NCBI GenBank assembly: GCA_016708925.1
Contig: JADJET010000022.1
Span: 62,001 to 126,000, forward strand
From: Gammaproteobacteria bacterium
Lineage (GTDB): Bacteria; Pseudomonadota; Gammaproteobacteria; Pseudomonadales; Porticoccaceae
Length of the DNA stretch: 64,000 nucleotides
Reading direction: 5' to 3'
Shown piece by piece: positions 44,302 to 55,032 of the stretch (its first letter is position 1; each line of letters starts with the position of its first letter). The translations under genes and the position numbers were made by a program. The notes under the pieces are model-generated. The model saw only the letters and a list, made by a program, of their open reading frames with translations, searched no databases and had not been told where the DNA came from.

Positions 44302-45480
44302 TCAGGTGTCGAGCTCCAGGCGTCGGCGCAGGGGATTGGCGTACATGGCCAGGAAAATGTCGCTTTCGGCCTCGGGCACGTCGGCCAGACGGGCGTGAAA
44401 CTGCTGCGTGGAAGCCGCCCAGTCGGCCTGTTCCAGCGCCGCGCGCAGAGCGTCCGCGCGCGGATCCGCTCCGTACAACAGGGAGTAGGCGGCGAAATTG
44501 GTCGCACGGAGCCGGTATTCACGCAGAATCTCGCGATCAATCACGGCCGCCGCCGCCTCGGCGCTGGGCAGTCCCGACGGCAGGGGCGCGCCGAAGGCCA
44601 CGTGCACCGCGCCCTTGTCGCCCATGATGCCGCGATAAATGCTCTGGAGATCTTCGTGGGCACCTTTGCGGTACTCGCCCTGGCTACGGATCGCATGCAG
44701 TTCACTCGCCTTGTCGCGGTCGCAGGGATCGAATTCGTAGCTGATCGCCACAGGCACCAGACGGAGTTCGTCGAGCGCCTGGGTCACGTCCTGCGCTGGC
44801 GCCCGGCTCAGGGCAAGCATTTTCAGGATGGCGGTCTCGGTGGCGTCGATGCCGTCCTTGGCGCGACCTTCGCGCTGCGCGATCCACACGGAACAACCCT
44901 CGGTGAGCACCGAATGGCGGATATAGGCCGACAACTGCTGGAAGGCAGCGAGCGTTTCGCGCCGGCCCTGGAGCGCCCGCTTGACGATGAAACTCTTGTT
45001 GATACGCATCAGGTCGCTGGCAAAGGGCTTGGTCAGCAGGTTATCGCCGATGGCGATACGCACCGTATCCATGCCGTTTCCATACAGCATGAGGTTGACC
45101 AGCGCCGGGTCCATGGCAATGTCGCGGTGATTGCTGATGTAGACATGGGCGCGGGTCCGATCCAGCCGCTCCAGCCCACTGACCGTCAGCGTGGTCGCGA
45201 CTTTCTGCATATGGGGTCGCAAGTGGCGCTCGATGAGGCGCTGGAAATCTTCCACCGTATGGACACCGCGCAACACCCGACCGATTGCCAGACGCACCAG
45301 GGCGCGCGCCAGCGGCGGGCAGCAGCGTCCGAGCCGGGGCAGTCGCATTTGCACCAGCACGCTGGCGAACTCCGGATCGCGGCGCAGACGCGCCAGCACA
45401 GCCGGCACTTCGTCGTCCCGGTAGGGCCGGATATCGGCGAAGGGGTCCGCGTTGACGGCCACGGGCCGGTCCGCGGCCAT
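44302..45480 (-). CDS. Glycerol-phosphate acyltransferase-like (PlsB/PlsC fold) protein
   Basis: 392 residues. The acyltransferase block NHRDIAMDPALVNLMLYG near residue 118 is an NHxxxxD variant of the usual HxxxxD motif, and later VWIAQREGRAKDG gives the substrate-binding FPEGxxS-like block in altered form. It ends one base before the dinG start. Likely a membrane-associated 1-acyl-glycerol-phosphate acyltransferase relative; its exact substrate is unclear. Confidence 0.85.
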   Translation of the reverse strand: MAADRPVAVNADPFADIRPYRDDEVPAVLARLRRDPEFASVLVQMRLPRLGRCCPPLARALVRLAIGRVLRGVHTVEDFQRLIERHLRPHMQKVATTLTVSGLERLDRTRAHVYISNHRDIAMDPALVNLMLYGNGMDTVRIAIGDNLLTKPFASDLMRINKSFIVKRALQGRRETLAAFQQLSAYIRHSVLTEGCSVWIAQREGRAKDGIDATETAILKMLALSRAPAQDVTQALDELRLVPVAISYEFDPCDRDKASELHAIRSQGEYRKGAHEDLQSIYRGIMGDKGAVHVAFGAPLPSGLPSAEAAAAVIDREILREYRLRATNFAAYSLLYGADPRADALRAALEQADWAASTQQFHARLADVPEAESDIFLAMYANPLRRRLELDT

Positions 45481-46503
45481 TCAGACACCCCGGTTGGGCG
45501 TATGCCAGGGCACTTCCCGGGCGTATTTGTCCACCAGATCGACCACGTCCAGCACCAGCGCGAACAGCGCCATGCGGATCAGCAGACCGTTGTCGGTCTG
45601 GCGAAAAATGGCCAGGTTCGGGTTCTGATCGAGATCGCGGTCAAGCTCATTGGCCTCGGCGCGGGAATCCCGCGGCAGCGGGTGCATGATGACGGTGTTG
45701 GGTTCGCAGTGCTGGGTATAGATCGCCTGGTTGAGGCGCAGGCGACCGCGGTAGCTGTCGGCCTGCTCCCGATCGGGAAAGCGTTCCTCCTGAATCCGGG
45801 TGGAGTAGACGATATCGACATGGGCGATGCTCGCCTCGAGGTTCTCCGATTCATCCACCCGCTGGCCGGAAGCCCGCAGCTCGTCGACCAGTGGCGGCGG
45901 CATGCGCAGTTCCGGCGGCGACACCAACACCACATGGACGCGCTCGAACAGCCGCAGCAGCTTGCTCAGGGAGTGCACGGTGCGGCCATACTTGAGGTCG
46001 CCGACCATGGTGATGCGCAGGCCGTCGATACCGCGACCACGACCGGCCATCTCTTTCTCGATGGTGTAGAGATCGAGCAGCGCCTGACTCGGATGCTCGT
46101 TGCTGCCGTCGCCGCCGTTCAGCACCGGCACCCGGCTGGCGGCAGCGAATTCCGCCACCGAACCCGCCAATGGGTGGCGCATGCAGATCACATCGCTGAA
46201 ACCGGACAGCACGCGCGCGGTGTCCTGCAGCGACTCGCCCTTGACCAGGGACAGGCTGTCCATCCCCACCGACTCCCGCACCTCGCCGCCCAGCAGATTG
46301 AAGGCGGAGCCGAAGCTGATGCGGGTGCGGGTGCTGGCCTCGAAAAACATGTTGCCGAGAATCGCGCCCTCGAGCACACGCGTGGCGCGCCGGCGCTGGG
46401 CGTAGGGCTCCATTCGATCCGCGATACGGAATATCCGCTGGATGTCGTCGCGCTCGAACTGCGCGACGGAAAGGATATGGGAACCCCTGAATTTCACACA
46501 CAT
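45481..46503 (-). CDS. pyrB: Aspartate carbamoyltransferase
   Basis: 340 residues. Carbamoyl-phosphate loop FFEASTRTRISFGSA near residue 54, MRHPLAGSVAEFA, GDGSNEHPSQALLDLYTI and the HPLPR motif near residue 272. These are diagnostic for ATCase catalytic chains and not ornithine transcarbamylase. No pyrI or pyrC-like partner is adjacent. Its stop abuts the start of the acyltransferase gene. No attenuator-like leader was recognised upstream. Confidence 0.95.
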   Translation of the reverse strand: MCVKFRGSHILSVAQFERDDIQRIFRIADRMEPYAQRRRATRVLEGAILGNMFFEASTRTRISFGSAFNLLGGEVRESVGMDSLSLVKGESLQDTARVLSGFSDVICMRHPLAGSVAEFAAASRVPVLNGGDGSNEHPSQALLDLYTIEKEMAGRGRGIDGLRITMVGDLKYGRTVHSLSKLLRLFERVHVVLVSPPELRMPPPLVDELRASGQRVDESENLEASIAHVDIVYSTRIQEERFPDREQADSYRGRLRLNQAIYTQHCEPNTVIMHPLPRDSRAEANELDRDLDQNPNLAIFRQTDNGLLIRMALFALVLDVVDLVDKYAREVPWHTPNRGV

Positions 46504-46545
46504 CCCCCGCTGAAACCGCCGGGATTCTAGCGGCTTTGTCTGGCC

Positions 46546-47988
46546 TCAACCAGCGTCGCCGAGTCCGTGGCGCCCGGCAACCGTCGCGCCCCAGGCCTGC
46601 AATTCCGCCAGCAAGGTGCGCCGCGCGGGATCGGCCGGTTGCTGCTCCAGCCGCGCCAATTCGGCGCGAAACGCCCTGAGCCCGAGATAACCCGACGCCG
46701 GGTCGGTCAGGCGCCAGCGGCAGAAATCACGCCAGGTTTCCTGCTCGCCGGGGGTCAGCGTCTCGGGGAAATGCCGCGCGCGGTAGCGAAACAACAGTTC
46801 CCGGTAGCGCGGATCGCGAAACGCCAAGCGTGCCGGATCCAGCTCCGCCCCGCGACCCGCGCGCACCTCGGACAGCAAGCCGCGTTCATCGTCAGGGAGA
46901 AATCCTGCGTAGAGCGCGGTTTCGGCATCCACGGGTGCCGGCATGGCCCGTGTCGCGAACACCTGCGCCAACTTGGCGCTCAGATCGACCGCCAGCAACT
47001 TGTGCCAGTTGGCCTCGCAGCGCTCCAGATCGATGCCCAGTCGGCGCGCGGCGTTCGCATCCAGCAATTTCGGCGTCGCCACCACCGGGCAGCGATTGAG
47101 GTGGATCGCCTTGAGCGGCAGACGCTGGATTCCCTCCGCAAGATCGCCCGCCGGCGTGAATACCCGCGCGCGGATCGCCTCCGCATCCAGCGCGATGAGC
47201 GCATCGGCGTCGCCCAGGAGATCGAAGCAGATCACGGCATTGGCATTGCCCGGCTGCCGGGCCAGCGGCAGCACGAGGGCGGTATAACCGTGCTCCCGAG
47301 GCAAGCGGCCGGACACATGCAACACCGGCCGCCGCCGGGCGGGATCGAGCAACGCCAGCAACTGGCGCTTTTGCCGGTATTCGTAAACGTAGCGATACAG
47401 ATCGGGCTGGCTGTCCCGCACCCTGCGCGCCAGCGCGATGGTGGCCAGCACATCGGCCAGCGCATCGTGGGCATTGTCGTGGACGATTCCGTTCGCAGCG
47501 GCCAGGTCTTCCAGCCGGAAACTGGGGTTGCCGTCGTCCCGGTCGGGCCAGTTGATTCCCTCCGGTCGCAGCGCTCGCGCCAGGCGCAGCATGTCGATGA
47601 TGTCCCAGCGGGAGTTGCCTCCGCGCCACTCCCGCTCGTAGGGATCGTAAAAATTTCTATAGAGCAGAAAGCGCGTGAACTCGTCGTCAAAGCGCAGGCT
47701 GTTGTAGCCGACGCCGCAGGTGCCCGGTGCCCCGAGCTCGGCGCCAAGGCGGGCGGCGAATTCCGGCTCCGCGACGCCTGCGCGCGCGGCCCTTTGTGGG
47801 GTAATTCCGGTCAGCAGACAGGCTGCGGGCTGGGGCAGCAGATCCGGATCCGGCTGGCAGTGCAGGCGCAGTGGGGTGCCGATCAACTCAAGGTTCTCGT
47901 CGGTACGCACACCGGCAAATTGCAGCGGCCGATCCCGCGCCGGATCAATGCCGCTGGTCTCGTAATCGTGCCAGTAGAGGGTCGCCAT
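46546..47988 (-). CDS. sbcB: Exodeoxyribonuclease I
   Basis: 480 residues from the ATG at 47988 (GGAGC ribosome site; an ATG four codons upstream is less likely). DEDD-family 3'-5' single-strand exonuclease. Motif I is WHDYETSGIDP near residue 5, and GYNSLRFDDEFTRFLLYRNF gives motif II. The C-terminal exonuclease I domain includes FRYRARHFPETLTPGEQ. Works in recombination and mismatch repair. Confidence 0.95.
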   Translation of the reverse strand: MATLYWHDYETSGIDPARDRPLQFAGVRTDENLELIGTPLRLHCQPDPDLLPQPAACLLTGITPQRAARAGVAEPEFAARLGAELGAPGTCGVGYNSLRFDDEFTRFLLYRNFYDPYEREWRGGNSRWDIIDMLRLARALRPEGINWPDRDDGNPSFRLEDLAAANGIVHDNAHDALADVLATIALARRVRDSQPDLYRYVYEYRQKRQLLALLDPARRRPVLHVSGRLPREHGYTALVLPLARQPGNANAVICFDLLGDADALIALDAEAIRARVFTPAGDLAEGIQRLPLKAIHLNRCPVVATPKLLDANAARRLGIDLERCEANWHKLLAVDLSAKLAQVFATRAMPAPVDAETALYAGFLPDDERGLLSEVRAGRGAELDPARLAFRDPRYRELLFRYRARHFPETLTPGEQETWRDFCRWRLTDPASGYLGLRAFRAELARLEQQPADPARRTLLAELQAWGATVAGRHGLGDAG

Positions 47989-48045
47989 CCTCAGCTCCAT
48001 CCGACGTCCTGTTCGAGATGCGCTCGCAGGGCGGATTCAGATATG

Positions 48046-48072
48046 AAAACGGCGCCCGCGGGCGCCGTTTTT
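48046..48072. terminator. Rho-independent terminator downstream of ompA-like gene
   Basis: AAAACGGCGCCC-GC-GGGCGCCGTTTT, 12-base perfect stem with poly-A and poly-T ends, just after the OmpA stop on the minus strand. It serves both strands. Confidence 0.88.
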
Positions 48073-48095
48073 ACTCATGTCACAGCATGACGCCA

Positions 48096-49109
48096 TTACT
48101 TGGGCACGACCTCGGAATAGCTCAGCTCCCCGATCACGCGACGGTTTTTCGCGCGGCCCTCGGCAGTCGCGTTGTCGGCAACCGGACGGCTCTCGCCGTA
48201 GCCGACCGTGGCGATGCGGTTAGCCGGGATGCCATAGTCCTTGGCCAGCTTTGCCTTGACCGCGTTTACGCGACGCAGCGAGAGGCTTTGGTTGTAGGCA
48301 TCACTGCCCACGGCGTCGGTGTGGCCTTCCAGTACCAGCTCAATGTCGTCATGGGCTTTCATCGCGTTGGCGACGGCTTGCAGCTCGTCACCGTAGATCG
48401 CGCGAACGTCCGCCTTGTTGAAGTCGAACAGCACATTCAGCTTGACGGTGATGGTGCGCTTCTCGGGAGCCGCGGCCGGTGGCGGCGCCACCGCTGCCTT
48501 GACGGCAGGCGCCGGAGCCGGTGCGGCTTGGGTAACCGGCGCTGCTTTCGGCCCGTTGAAATAATAGTTCACCGCCAGATTCACGGCGCCATCAACCGCC
48601 TTGTTTTCGTTATCGCGCACCTTGTAGAGACCACGTACATCGCCGCGGAACTCAAAGTGGTCGGAGATCATTTTGGAAAGGCCCAAACCGGCGCCCACCT
48701 GCCAGCTGTGCTCGTCCTTGCCCTCGTTGAGATAGGTCAGGCCGCGACCGGCGTCCTGCTTGTTGAGATCGAAATAGCTCACGCCGGCAACCCAATACGG
48801 CCGCCATGCGGTGCTGTCGGGATTCGCCTCTCCGAACCAGTAGTACATATCGAGTTTACCGACATCGAGACGTTCGCCGGCGACATCTCTGCCGAGACCT
48901 GCTTCCAGCGCCCAGTCGTTGAAAAACCGATAACCCAGATTGATGCTGCCGACAGCCGACTGCTGAGCGCCGCCCACGAAACGTGTGCTGTCCAGTTGGT
49001 AACCGGTCAGCGAACCACCGACGTAGGGCCCTTCGTTGGCTTGTACTTGTGCAGCAAGACCAGCAGTCAGAGCCACGGCCCCCGCCATAGCAACCAATGT
49101 GTTTCTCAT
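48096..49109 (-). CDS. OmpA-family outer-membrane porin
   Basis: 337 residues. Signal peptide of about 24 residues ending QVQA, then an eight-strand beta-barrel domain rich in alternating aromatics (NLGYRFFNDWALEAGLGRDV), a Pro/Ala linker at about residues 192-215, and a C-terminal OmpA peptidoglycan-binding domain: FDFNKADVRAIYGDELQAVA, LEGHTDAVGSDAYNQSLSLR. Anchors the outer membrane to peptidoglycan. Strong GGAGG ribosome site and an upstream promoter indicate abundant expression. Confidence 0.95.
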   Translation of the reverse strand: MRNTLVAMAGAVALTAGLAAQVQANEGPYVGGSLTGYQLDSTRFVGGAQQSAVGSINLGYRFFNDWALEAGLGRDVAGERLDVGKLDMYYWFGEANPDSTAWRPYWVAGVSYFDLNKQDAGRGLTYLNEGKDEHSWQVGAGLGLSKMISDHFEFRGDVRGLYKVRDNENKAVDGAVNLAVNYYFNGPKAAPVTQAAPAPAPAVKAAVAPPPAAAPEKRTITVKLNVLFDFNKADVRAIYGDELQAVANAMKAHDDIELVLEGHTDAVGSDAYNQSLSLRRVNAVKAKLAKDYGIPANRIATVGYGESRPVADNATAEGRAKNRRVIGELSYSEVVPK

Positions 49110-49178
49110 TACGACTTCCTCCAGTTAAATTCGATTCCTTGAACCCGGCCCAAGCGAACCCGACGCGGGCTTCAAGCC

Positions 49179-49206
49179 ATGCTAGCCGTTTGACCTCCAA
49201 AGTCAA
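49179..49206 (-). promoter_or_regulatory. Sigma-70-like promoter of the OmpA gene
   Basis: Minus strand TTGACT, 16-base spacer, TAGCAT, about 70 bases upstream of the ATG. The spacer and boxes are close to consensus for a high-GC genome. Confidence 0.55.
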
Positions 49207-49254
49207 TTCACGGCCAAACAAGCATGGGGGCGGAATGGTAGCGTAAAACACGAC

Positions 49255-49280
49255 ACAAATCATCTAACCACATGATTTGT
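49255..49280. repeat. AT-rich perfect palindrome upstream of the OmpA promoter
   Basis: ACAAATCAT, eight-base loop, ATGATTTGT, followed on the plus strand by TTTAATC. AT content is far above the surroundings. Either a regulator site for ompA, 50-75 bases upstream of its -35 box, or a weak terminator on the plus strand. Confidence 0.45.
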
Positions 49281-49398
49281 TTTAATCATTGCCTCGCTCC
49301 GCATTGAGCCCGGCAACACCACATCAGTGCAGTTCGCTCTGGCGGCGGCATTCTTGAATCCAGCCCGCACGCCCTATGCGGCCCCTGTCACAGATTTT

Positions 49399-50916
49399 CT
49401 AACCGACTGAAAGCCGCCGCGCTTCGATCACTCCCTGCCAATATTGCGGTCCCGTGATGTGAACGGATTCGCCACGGCTGTCCACGGCGACCGTCACCGG
49501 CATGTCGCGCACTTCGAATTCATAGATGGCCTCCATGCCCAATTCCGGAAATGCCACCACGCGCGCCGCAGTGATCGCCTTCGACACCAGGTAGGCCGCG
49601 CCGCCGACCGCCATGAGGTACACCGCGCGATTGTCCCGGATCGCCGCAATCGCGGTGGGCCCGCGCTCGGATTTGCCGACCATGCCCAGCAATCCGGTCT
49701 GCTCCAGCATCATGCGTGTGAATTTGTCCATGCGGGTCGCGGTGGTGGGGCCGGCGGGGCCGACCACTTCATCGCCCACCGGGTCCACCGGGCCGACGTA
49801 ATAGATGAAGCGCCCGCGAAAATCGACCGGCAGGGATTCACCCGCCGCCAGCAGGTCGGCGATTTTCTTGTGGGCCGCGTCACGCCCGGTGAGCAGTTTT
49901 CCGGACAACAATACGGTGTCGCCGGGCTGCCAGCTCTGCACGTCTTCGGCGGTAATTCGATCGAGATCGACGCGACGCACATTCGCGCCCACTTCCCAGG
50001 CCACCTCCGGCCAGTCTTCCATCCGCGGCGGCTGGAGCCGGGCGGGACCCGAGCCGTCGAGCACGAAATGGGTGTGGCGGGTGGCGGCACAGTTGGGAAT
50101 CACTGCCACCGCCTTGTTGGCGGCATGGGTCGGATAGTCCTTCACCTTGACATCCAGCACTGTGGTCAGCCCACCGAGACCCTGGGCACCGATGCCGAGA
50201 GCGTTCACCTTGTCCATCAGCTCGAGCCGCAGGGCCTCGGCGCGGTTACGGGCACCGCGCACGCGCAGTTCCTGGATGTCGATGGGATCGAGCAGTGCTT
50301 CCTTGGCGAGCAGCATCGCTTTCTCCGCAGTACCGCCGATGCCGATGCCGAGCATGCCGGGCGGACACCAGCCAGCGCCCATTTTCGGCACCTGCTCCAG
50401 CACCCAGTCCACTACCGAATCCGAGGGATTGAGCATCGCAAACTTGGCTTTGGCCTCGGAGCCGCCGCCCTTGGCGGCGACATGGACTTCGAGCGCATCG
50501 CCGGGCACCAGCTCGCAATGGATCACCGCGGGCGTGTTGTCACCGGTGTTGCGGCGCGCGCCGTCGGGATCCGCCAGGATCGACGCGCGCAGCACATTGT
50601 CCGGATTCAGATAGGCTCTGCGCACGCCTTCGTTCACCATGTCGGCGACGGACAGCTCGGCGTCCCAGCGCAGGTTCATCCCTACCTTCAGAAACACGGT
50701 CACGATGCCGGTGTCCTGGCAGATCGGGCGATGGCCGAGCGCGCACATGCGCGAATTGACCAGAATCTGCGCCAGCGCATCCCGCGCCGCCGGCGCTTCC
50801 TCGCGCTGATAAGCGGCATACATCGCCTGAATGAAATCGACGGGGTGGTAATAGGAAATGAACTGGAGGGCATCGGCGATGCTGGTGATGAGGTCGTCCT
50901 GACGGATGATGGTCAT
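49399..50916 (-). CDS. Fumarate hydratase, class I
   Basis: 505 residues from the ATG at 50916, AGGAG six bases upstream. Class I fumarases contain an oxygen-sensitive [4Fe-4S] cluster: Cys in RPICQDTGIVTVFLK near residue 66, in VIPNCAATRH, and in the GAGWCPPGMLGIGIGG segment. Converts fumarate to malate in the TCA cycle. Closest to FumA/FumB of enterobacteria in architecture, with the fused alpha and beta domains in one chain. Confidence 0.95.
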   Translation of the reverse strand: MTIIRQDDLITSIADALQFISYYHPVDFIQAMYAAYQREEAPAARDALAQILVNSRMCALGHRPICQDTGIVTVFLKVGMNLRWDAELSVADMVNEGVRRAYLNPDNVLRASILADPDGARRNTGDNTPAVIHCELVPGDALEVHVAAKGGGSEAKAKFAMLNPSDSVVDWVLEQVPKMGAGWCPPGMLGIGIGGTAEKAMLLAKEALLDPIDIQELRVRGARNRAEALRLELMDKVNALGIGAQGLGGLTTVLDVKVKDYPTHAANKAVAVIPNCAATRHTHFVLDGSGPARLQPPRMEDWPEVAWEVGANVRRVDLDRITAEDVQSWQPGDTVLLSGKLLTGRDAAHKKIADLLAAGESLPVDFRGRFIYYVGPVDPVGDEVVGPAGPTTATRMDKFTRMMLEQTGLLGMVGKSERGPTAIAAIRDNRAVYLMAVGGAAYLVSKAITAARVVAFPELGMEAIYEFEVRDMPVTVAVDSRGESVHITGPQYWQGVIEARRLSVG

Positions 50917-51058
50917 CGATAACTCCTCACGTTGTTCCGGGTCATCCCGGTGTGCATGGTTGCGGGTCGTCCCAGGGTAAAAGAGACGGCAGGGTGGTGA
51001 ATCCGTGGCCACCGGTCAGGCACCGACCCGGCCGGTGTGGGTCGAGCGGATGCGGGGT

Positions 51059-51829
51059 TCAGGGGGTTGCGAGCTGCTCCCGCATGGCCCGCAGTTGCAG
51101 ATTGGTCTCGCGGCGAAAGGTGTCGATGGCAGCCAGTGTCTGGCGGTTGTCCGACGCGTTCTTCGCCACGCTGTCGCGCATCCCCCGTATCTGTTCGTCG
51201 AGCTTGGTGACCGCGCCGCGACTGGCCTGAACCTGGGTACGTAATTCATCCAGCCTGGCGTTGCCGGCGAGACTCTCGCGCTTGACGGCGTCGACACTGG
51301 CGGCGAGCGCCGCAAGCTGGGATTTCATGGCCGCTACCGCGGCTTGCGCCGCCGCGCCATCATTGCCGGAGCGGGCCAGCGCCTGACTGGTCTGTTTCAC
51401 TTCCGCCTGGAGGCTGGCCAGGGCTTTGCCGTGCTGCTCGATGGCCGGCCGATTGCGCTCGTTGGTGATGCTCCACAGCTTCTTGATCTCGGTTCCGTTC
51501 ACGCCGAGCGCCGTGTCCAGCGCCTTGAGCTGGGAGGCGAGCGTCGCGCCGGACTCGTTCAGGGATTCGCCCGTCGAATCAAGCCGCGCCTGGAGCTCGG
51601 TGAACCGGGCGGCGAGGTCGCGCTGAGCGAGACTCTGGGACCAGGAAAACCAGGCGAGCCCCACCACCAGCAACGAGAGCGACAGCGTCAACGCTTTCCA
51701 GAATCCGCCGCCGGTGGCGCCGGCCGCCGACCCGACGTCCCCACGGGGCGGCGGTGCTTCGTGGTAGCCGGAGCGCTCGTCGGGCTCCGCAAACAAGGGC
51801 TCGGCAGAGTCGAATCGCTCGTCATTCAT
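51059..51829 (-). CDS. Membrane-anchored coiled-coil protein, unknown function
   Basis: 256 residues. An acidic cytoplasmic N-terminus of about 42 residues, one membrane segment (ALTLSLSLLVVGLAWFSW, about residues 46-63) and a long periplasmic part with heptad-like Leu/Ala/Gln patterning typical of a coiled coil. No catalytic motif. Proteins of this layout are found next to fumarase or DUF-type genes, but no function is known to me. Its gap to fumarase is 142 bases. Confidence 0.75.
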   Translation of the reverse strand: MNDERFDSAEPLFAEPDERSGYHEAPPPRGDVGSAAGATGGGFWKALTLSLSLLVVGLAWFSWSQSLAQRDLAARFTELQARLDSTGESLNESGATLASQLKALDTALGVNGTEIKKLWSITNERNRPAIEQHGKALASLQAEVKQTSQALARSGNDGAAAQAAVAAMKSQLAALAASVDAVKRESLAGNARLDELRTQVQASRGAVTKLDEQIRGMRDSVAKNASDNRQTLAAIDTFRRETNLQLRAMREQLATP

Positions 51830-51877
51830 GCGCGCACTTCCGTTACCCGTCAGGAGCGCCGATTATACGCCGGGCGC

Positions 51878-51909
51878 AAAAAAGCCGGCCTGTTGTGGCC
51901 GGCTTTTTT
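51878..51909. terminator. Bidirectional rho-independent terminator
   Basis: AAAAAAGCCGGCC, six-base loop, GGCCGGCTTTTTT. It lies between the PuuD-like gene stop (minus) and the start of the coiled-coil gene. Confidence 0.9.
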
Positions 51910-51931
51910 GGCTTACCCGGAGTGTGGATTT

Positions 51932-52579
51932 TCAGAGGAAGTGCAGCAGACCCGCCAACACCACCGTCAACCCGATGCTGCTATGGATCACGCCCTTCAC
52001 CGTGGTCATGGGGCCCTGCTTGCCCACCAGGGCGTTGATTTCCAGCGCAGCAATGACAATCAGCGCCAGGATCAGGCCCAAAACACTGGCGCCCTCATTG
52101 ATCAACGGATAGGTGCTTGGTCCCACCATATGCTTGGAACCAAGCATGCCCATCAGCATCGGCGCGGAAAACAGGGTATTGGTGCGCGACGCCAACAGCG
52201 CCTTGGCGCCAGCGGCCGCGGCGTCGCCGCCCTTGACGATGCCCAAGGCAATTTTCTGGTTGGGCCAGATGACCAGCCAGACATTCAGGAACATCAGTGT
52301 TCCAAGCACGGCGCCCAGCAAAACCATGCTGTTGAAACTGGCGCCGATACCCGCCCATAAAACGATACCCGTCAGGAAGGTGAACATGGCGCCCCAACGG
52401 AACCACCACAGCGCGCGCGGCGCGAGCTTCGCCTTCGCATCGCCCAGTGCCTCGGGTGTCGCTTCCTTGAAATAGGCACCCTGCACGAAATTGAAGTAGT
52501 ACAGCATGCCGATCCAGGTGATCCCGAACAGCACATGCCCCCAGCGAAACAGAAAGTTCACGAAATTCATCAGTTCCAT
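51932..52579 (-). CDS. PuuD-like membrane protein (no cytochrome c domain)
   Basis: 215 residues from the ATG at 52579 (AAGGTGG upstream). Several hydrophobic helices. NFVNFLFRWGHVLFGITWIG and LYYFNFVQGAYFKEA match the N-terminal membrane domain of urate hydroxylase PuuD. The C-terminal cytochrome c domain of PuuD is missing, so a urate-oxidising role is unlikely or needs a partner. No other purine genes are near. Function unknown. Confidence 0.8.
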   Translation of the reverse strand: MELMNFVNFLFRWGHVLFGITWIGMLYYFNFVQGAYFKEATPEALGDAKAKLAPRALWWFRWGAMFTFLTGIVLWAGIGASFNSMVLLGAVLGTLMFLNVWLVIWPNQKIALGIVKGGDAAAAGAKALLASRTNTLFSAPMLMGMLGSKHMVGPSTYPLINEGASVLGLILALIVIAALEINALVGKQGPMTTVKGVIHSSIGLTVVLAGLLHFL

Positions 52580-52588
52580 GTTGCCACC

Positions 52589-52630
52589 TTGTTGTTGCTT
52601 GAGTTGTTGTTGCTTGAGTTGTTGCGTGAG
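52589..52630 (-). repeat. 15-base tandem repeat in the leader of the PuuD-like gene
   Basis: Two exact copies of CTCAAGCAACAACAA and a shortened third, ending about 10 bases upstream of the start codon. Immediately precedes the ribosome site, so copy-number changes could alter expression. Confidence 0.55.
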
Positions 52631-52766
52631 TCCTTGAAACAAAACCGGCCAGACGGCACGGGCGCGAATTGACCGACGTCTTGCCTCCCCGGGGCGCCGA
52701 GCCAATTCTAGTCAGAAAATCCGCCGGTAAACACCTCATACCGACCCAACCGGGCTTGATTCGGAC

Positions 52767-52797
52767 AAAAAAAACCCCGCGCCGAAGCGCGGGGTTT
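52767..52797 (-). terminator. Rho-independent terminator of groESL
   Basis: Minus strand AAACCCCGCGC, TTCG-type loop, GCGCGGGGTTT followed by a T-run. Ends the groES-groEL transcript 36 bases after the groEL stop. Confidence 0.9.
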
Positions 52798-52832
52798 ACG
52801 ACTTGCGGGCAAGTCGGCGACCGGGGACGACC

Positions 52833-54491
<1,659 letters not shown>

Positions 54492-54541
54492 GATCTTGTC
54501 CTTCTCCAATAGTCAATGTTGAATCAGCGCGGACGCCTGGT

Positions 54542-54835
54542 TCAGTCGGTGATGACGCCGAAGATGTCGCTTTCGCGCATGACGATCAGCTCGCTGCCGT
54601 CGGTGTCTTCAACCGTATTGCCGGCATAGGTTCCGAAAATCACCTTGTCGCCAACTTTCACATCCAGGGGGCGGACATCGCCTTTGTCATTGACGGTGCC
54701 GATGCCGACAGCAATCACTTCACCGCGATTGGGCTTCTCTTTGGCGGAACCCGGCAGCAGGATGCCACCAGCGGTTTTCTCTTCCTCTGCCTTGCGACGT
54801 ACGACCACGCGGTCGTGTAGGGGACGAATTTTCAT
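54542..54835 (-). CDS. groS: Co-chaperonin GroES
   Basis: 97 residues, standard. MKIRPLHDRVVVRR start; the mobile loop EEEKTAGGILLPGSAKEKP contacts GroEL. First gene of the groESL operon; 50 bases separate it from groEL. Confidence 0.99.
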   Translation of the reverse strand: MKIRPLHDRVVVRRKAEEEKTAGGILLPGSAKEKPNRGEVIAVGIGTVNDKGDVRPLDVKVGDKVIFGTYAGNTVEDTDGSELIVMRESDIFGVITD

Positions 54836-54985
54836 TGCGGCTTCTTCTCCACTTGTCCTGAGTTATTGACCAAAAGAATCCGGGTCAGCCCGAAAACTTT
54901 GCCTGATATGGTGCCGGCCGGAAGAATTACAAGAGCGGACCGTTCGATTCCCTCTGCTTTCAGCGCAGCTCTGGCAGCGCCCCCT

Positions 54986-55013
54986 AGATGGGGTTGGTGG
55001 TCCGGATTTCAAG
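54986..55013 (-). promoter_or_regulatory. Sigma-32 heat-shock promoter of groESL
   Basis: Minus strand CTTGAAA, 14-base spacer, CCCATCT, matching the RpoH consensus CTTGAAA-N13-15-CCCATnT at almost every position. The transcript would have a leader of about 140 bases. No CIRCE (HrcA) element is seen. Confidence 0.85.
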
Positions 55014-55032
55014 CCCGGGCGCGGCGTCCGGG

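Noticed and set aside
54836..55032. CIRCE element for groESL
   Set aside because: No TTAGCACTC-N9-GAGTGCTAA palindrome or close variant is present.
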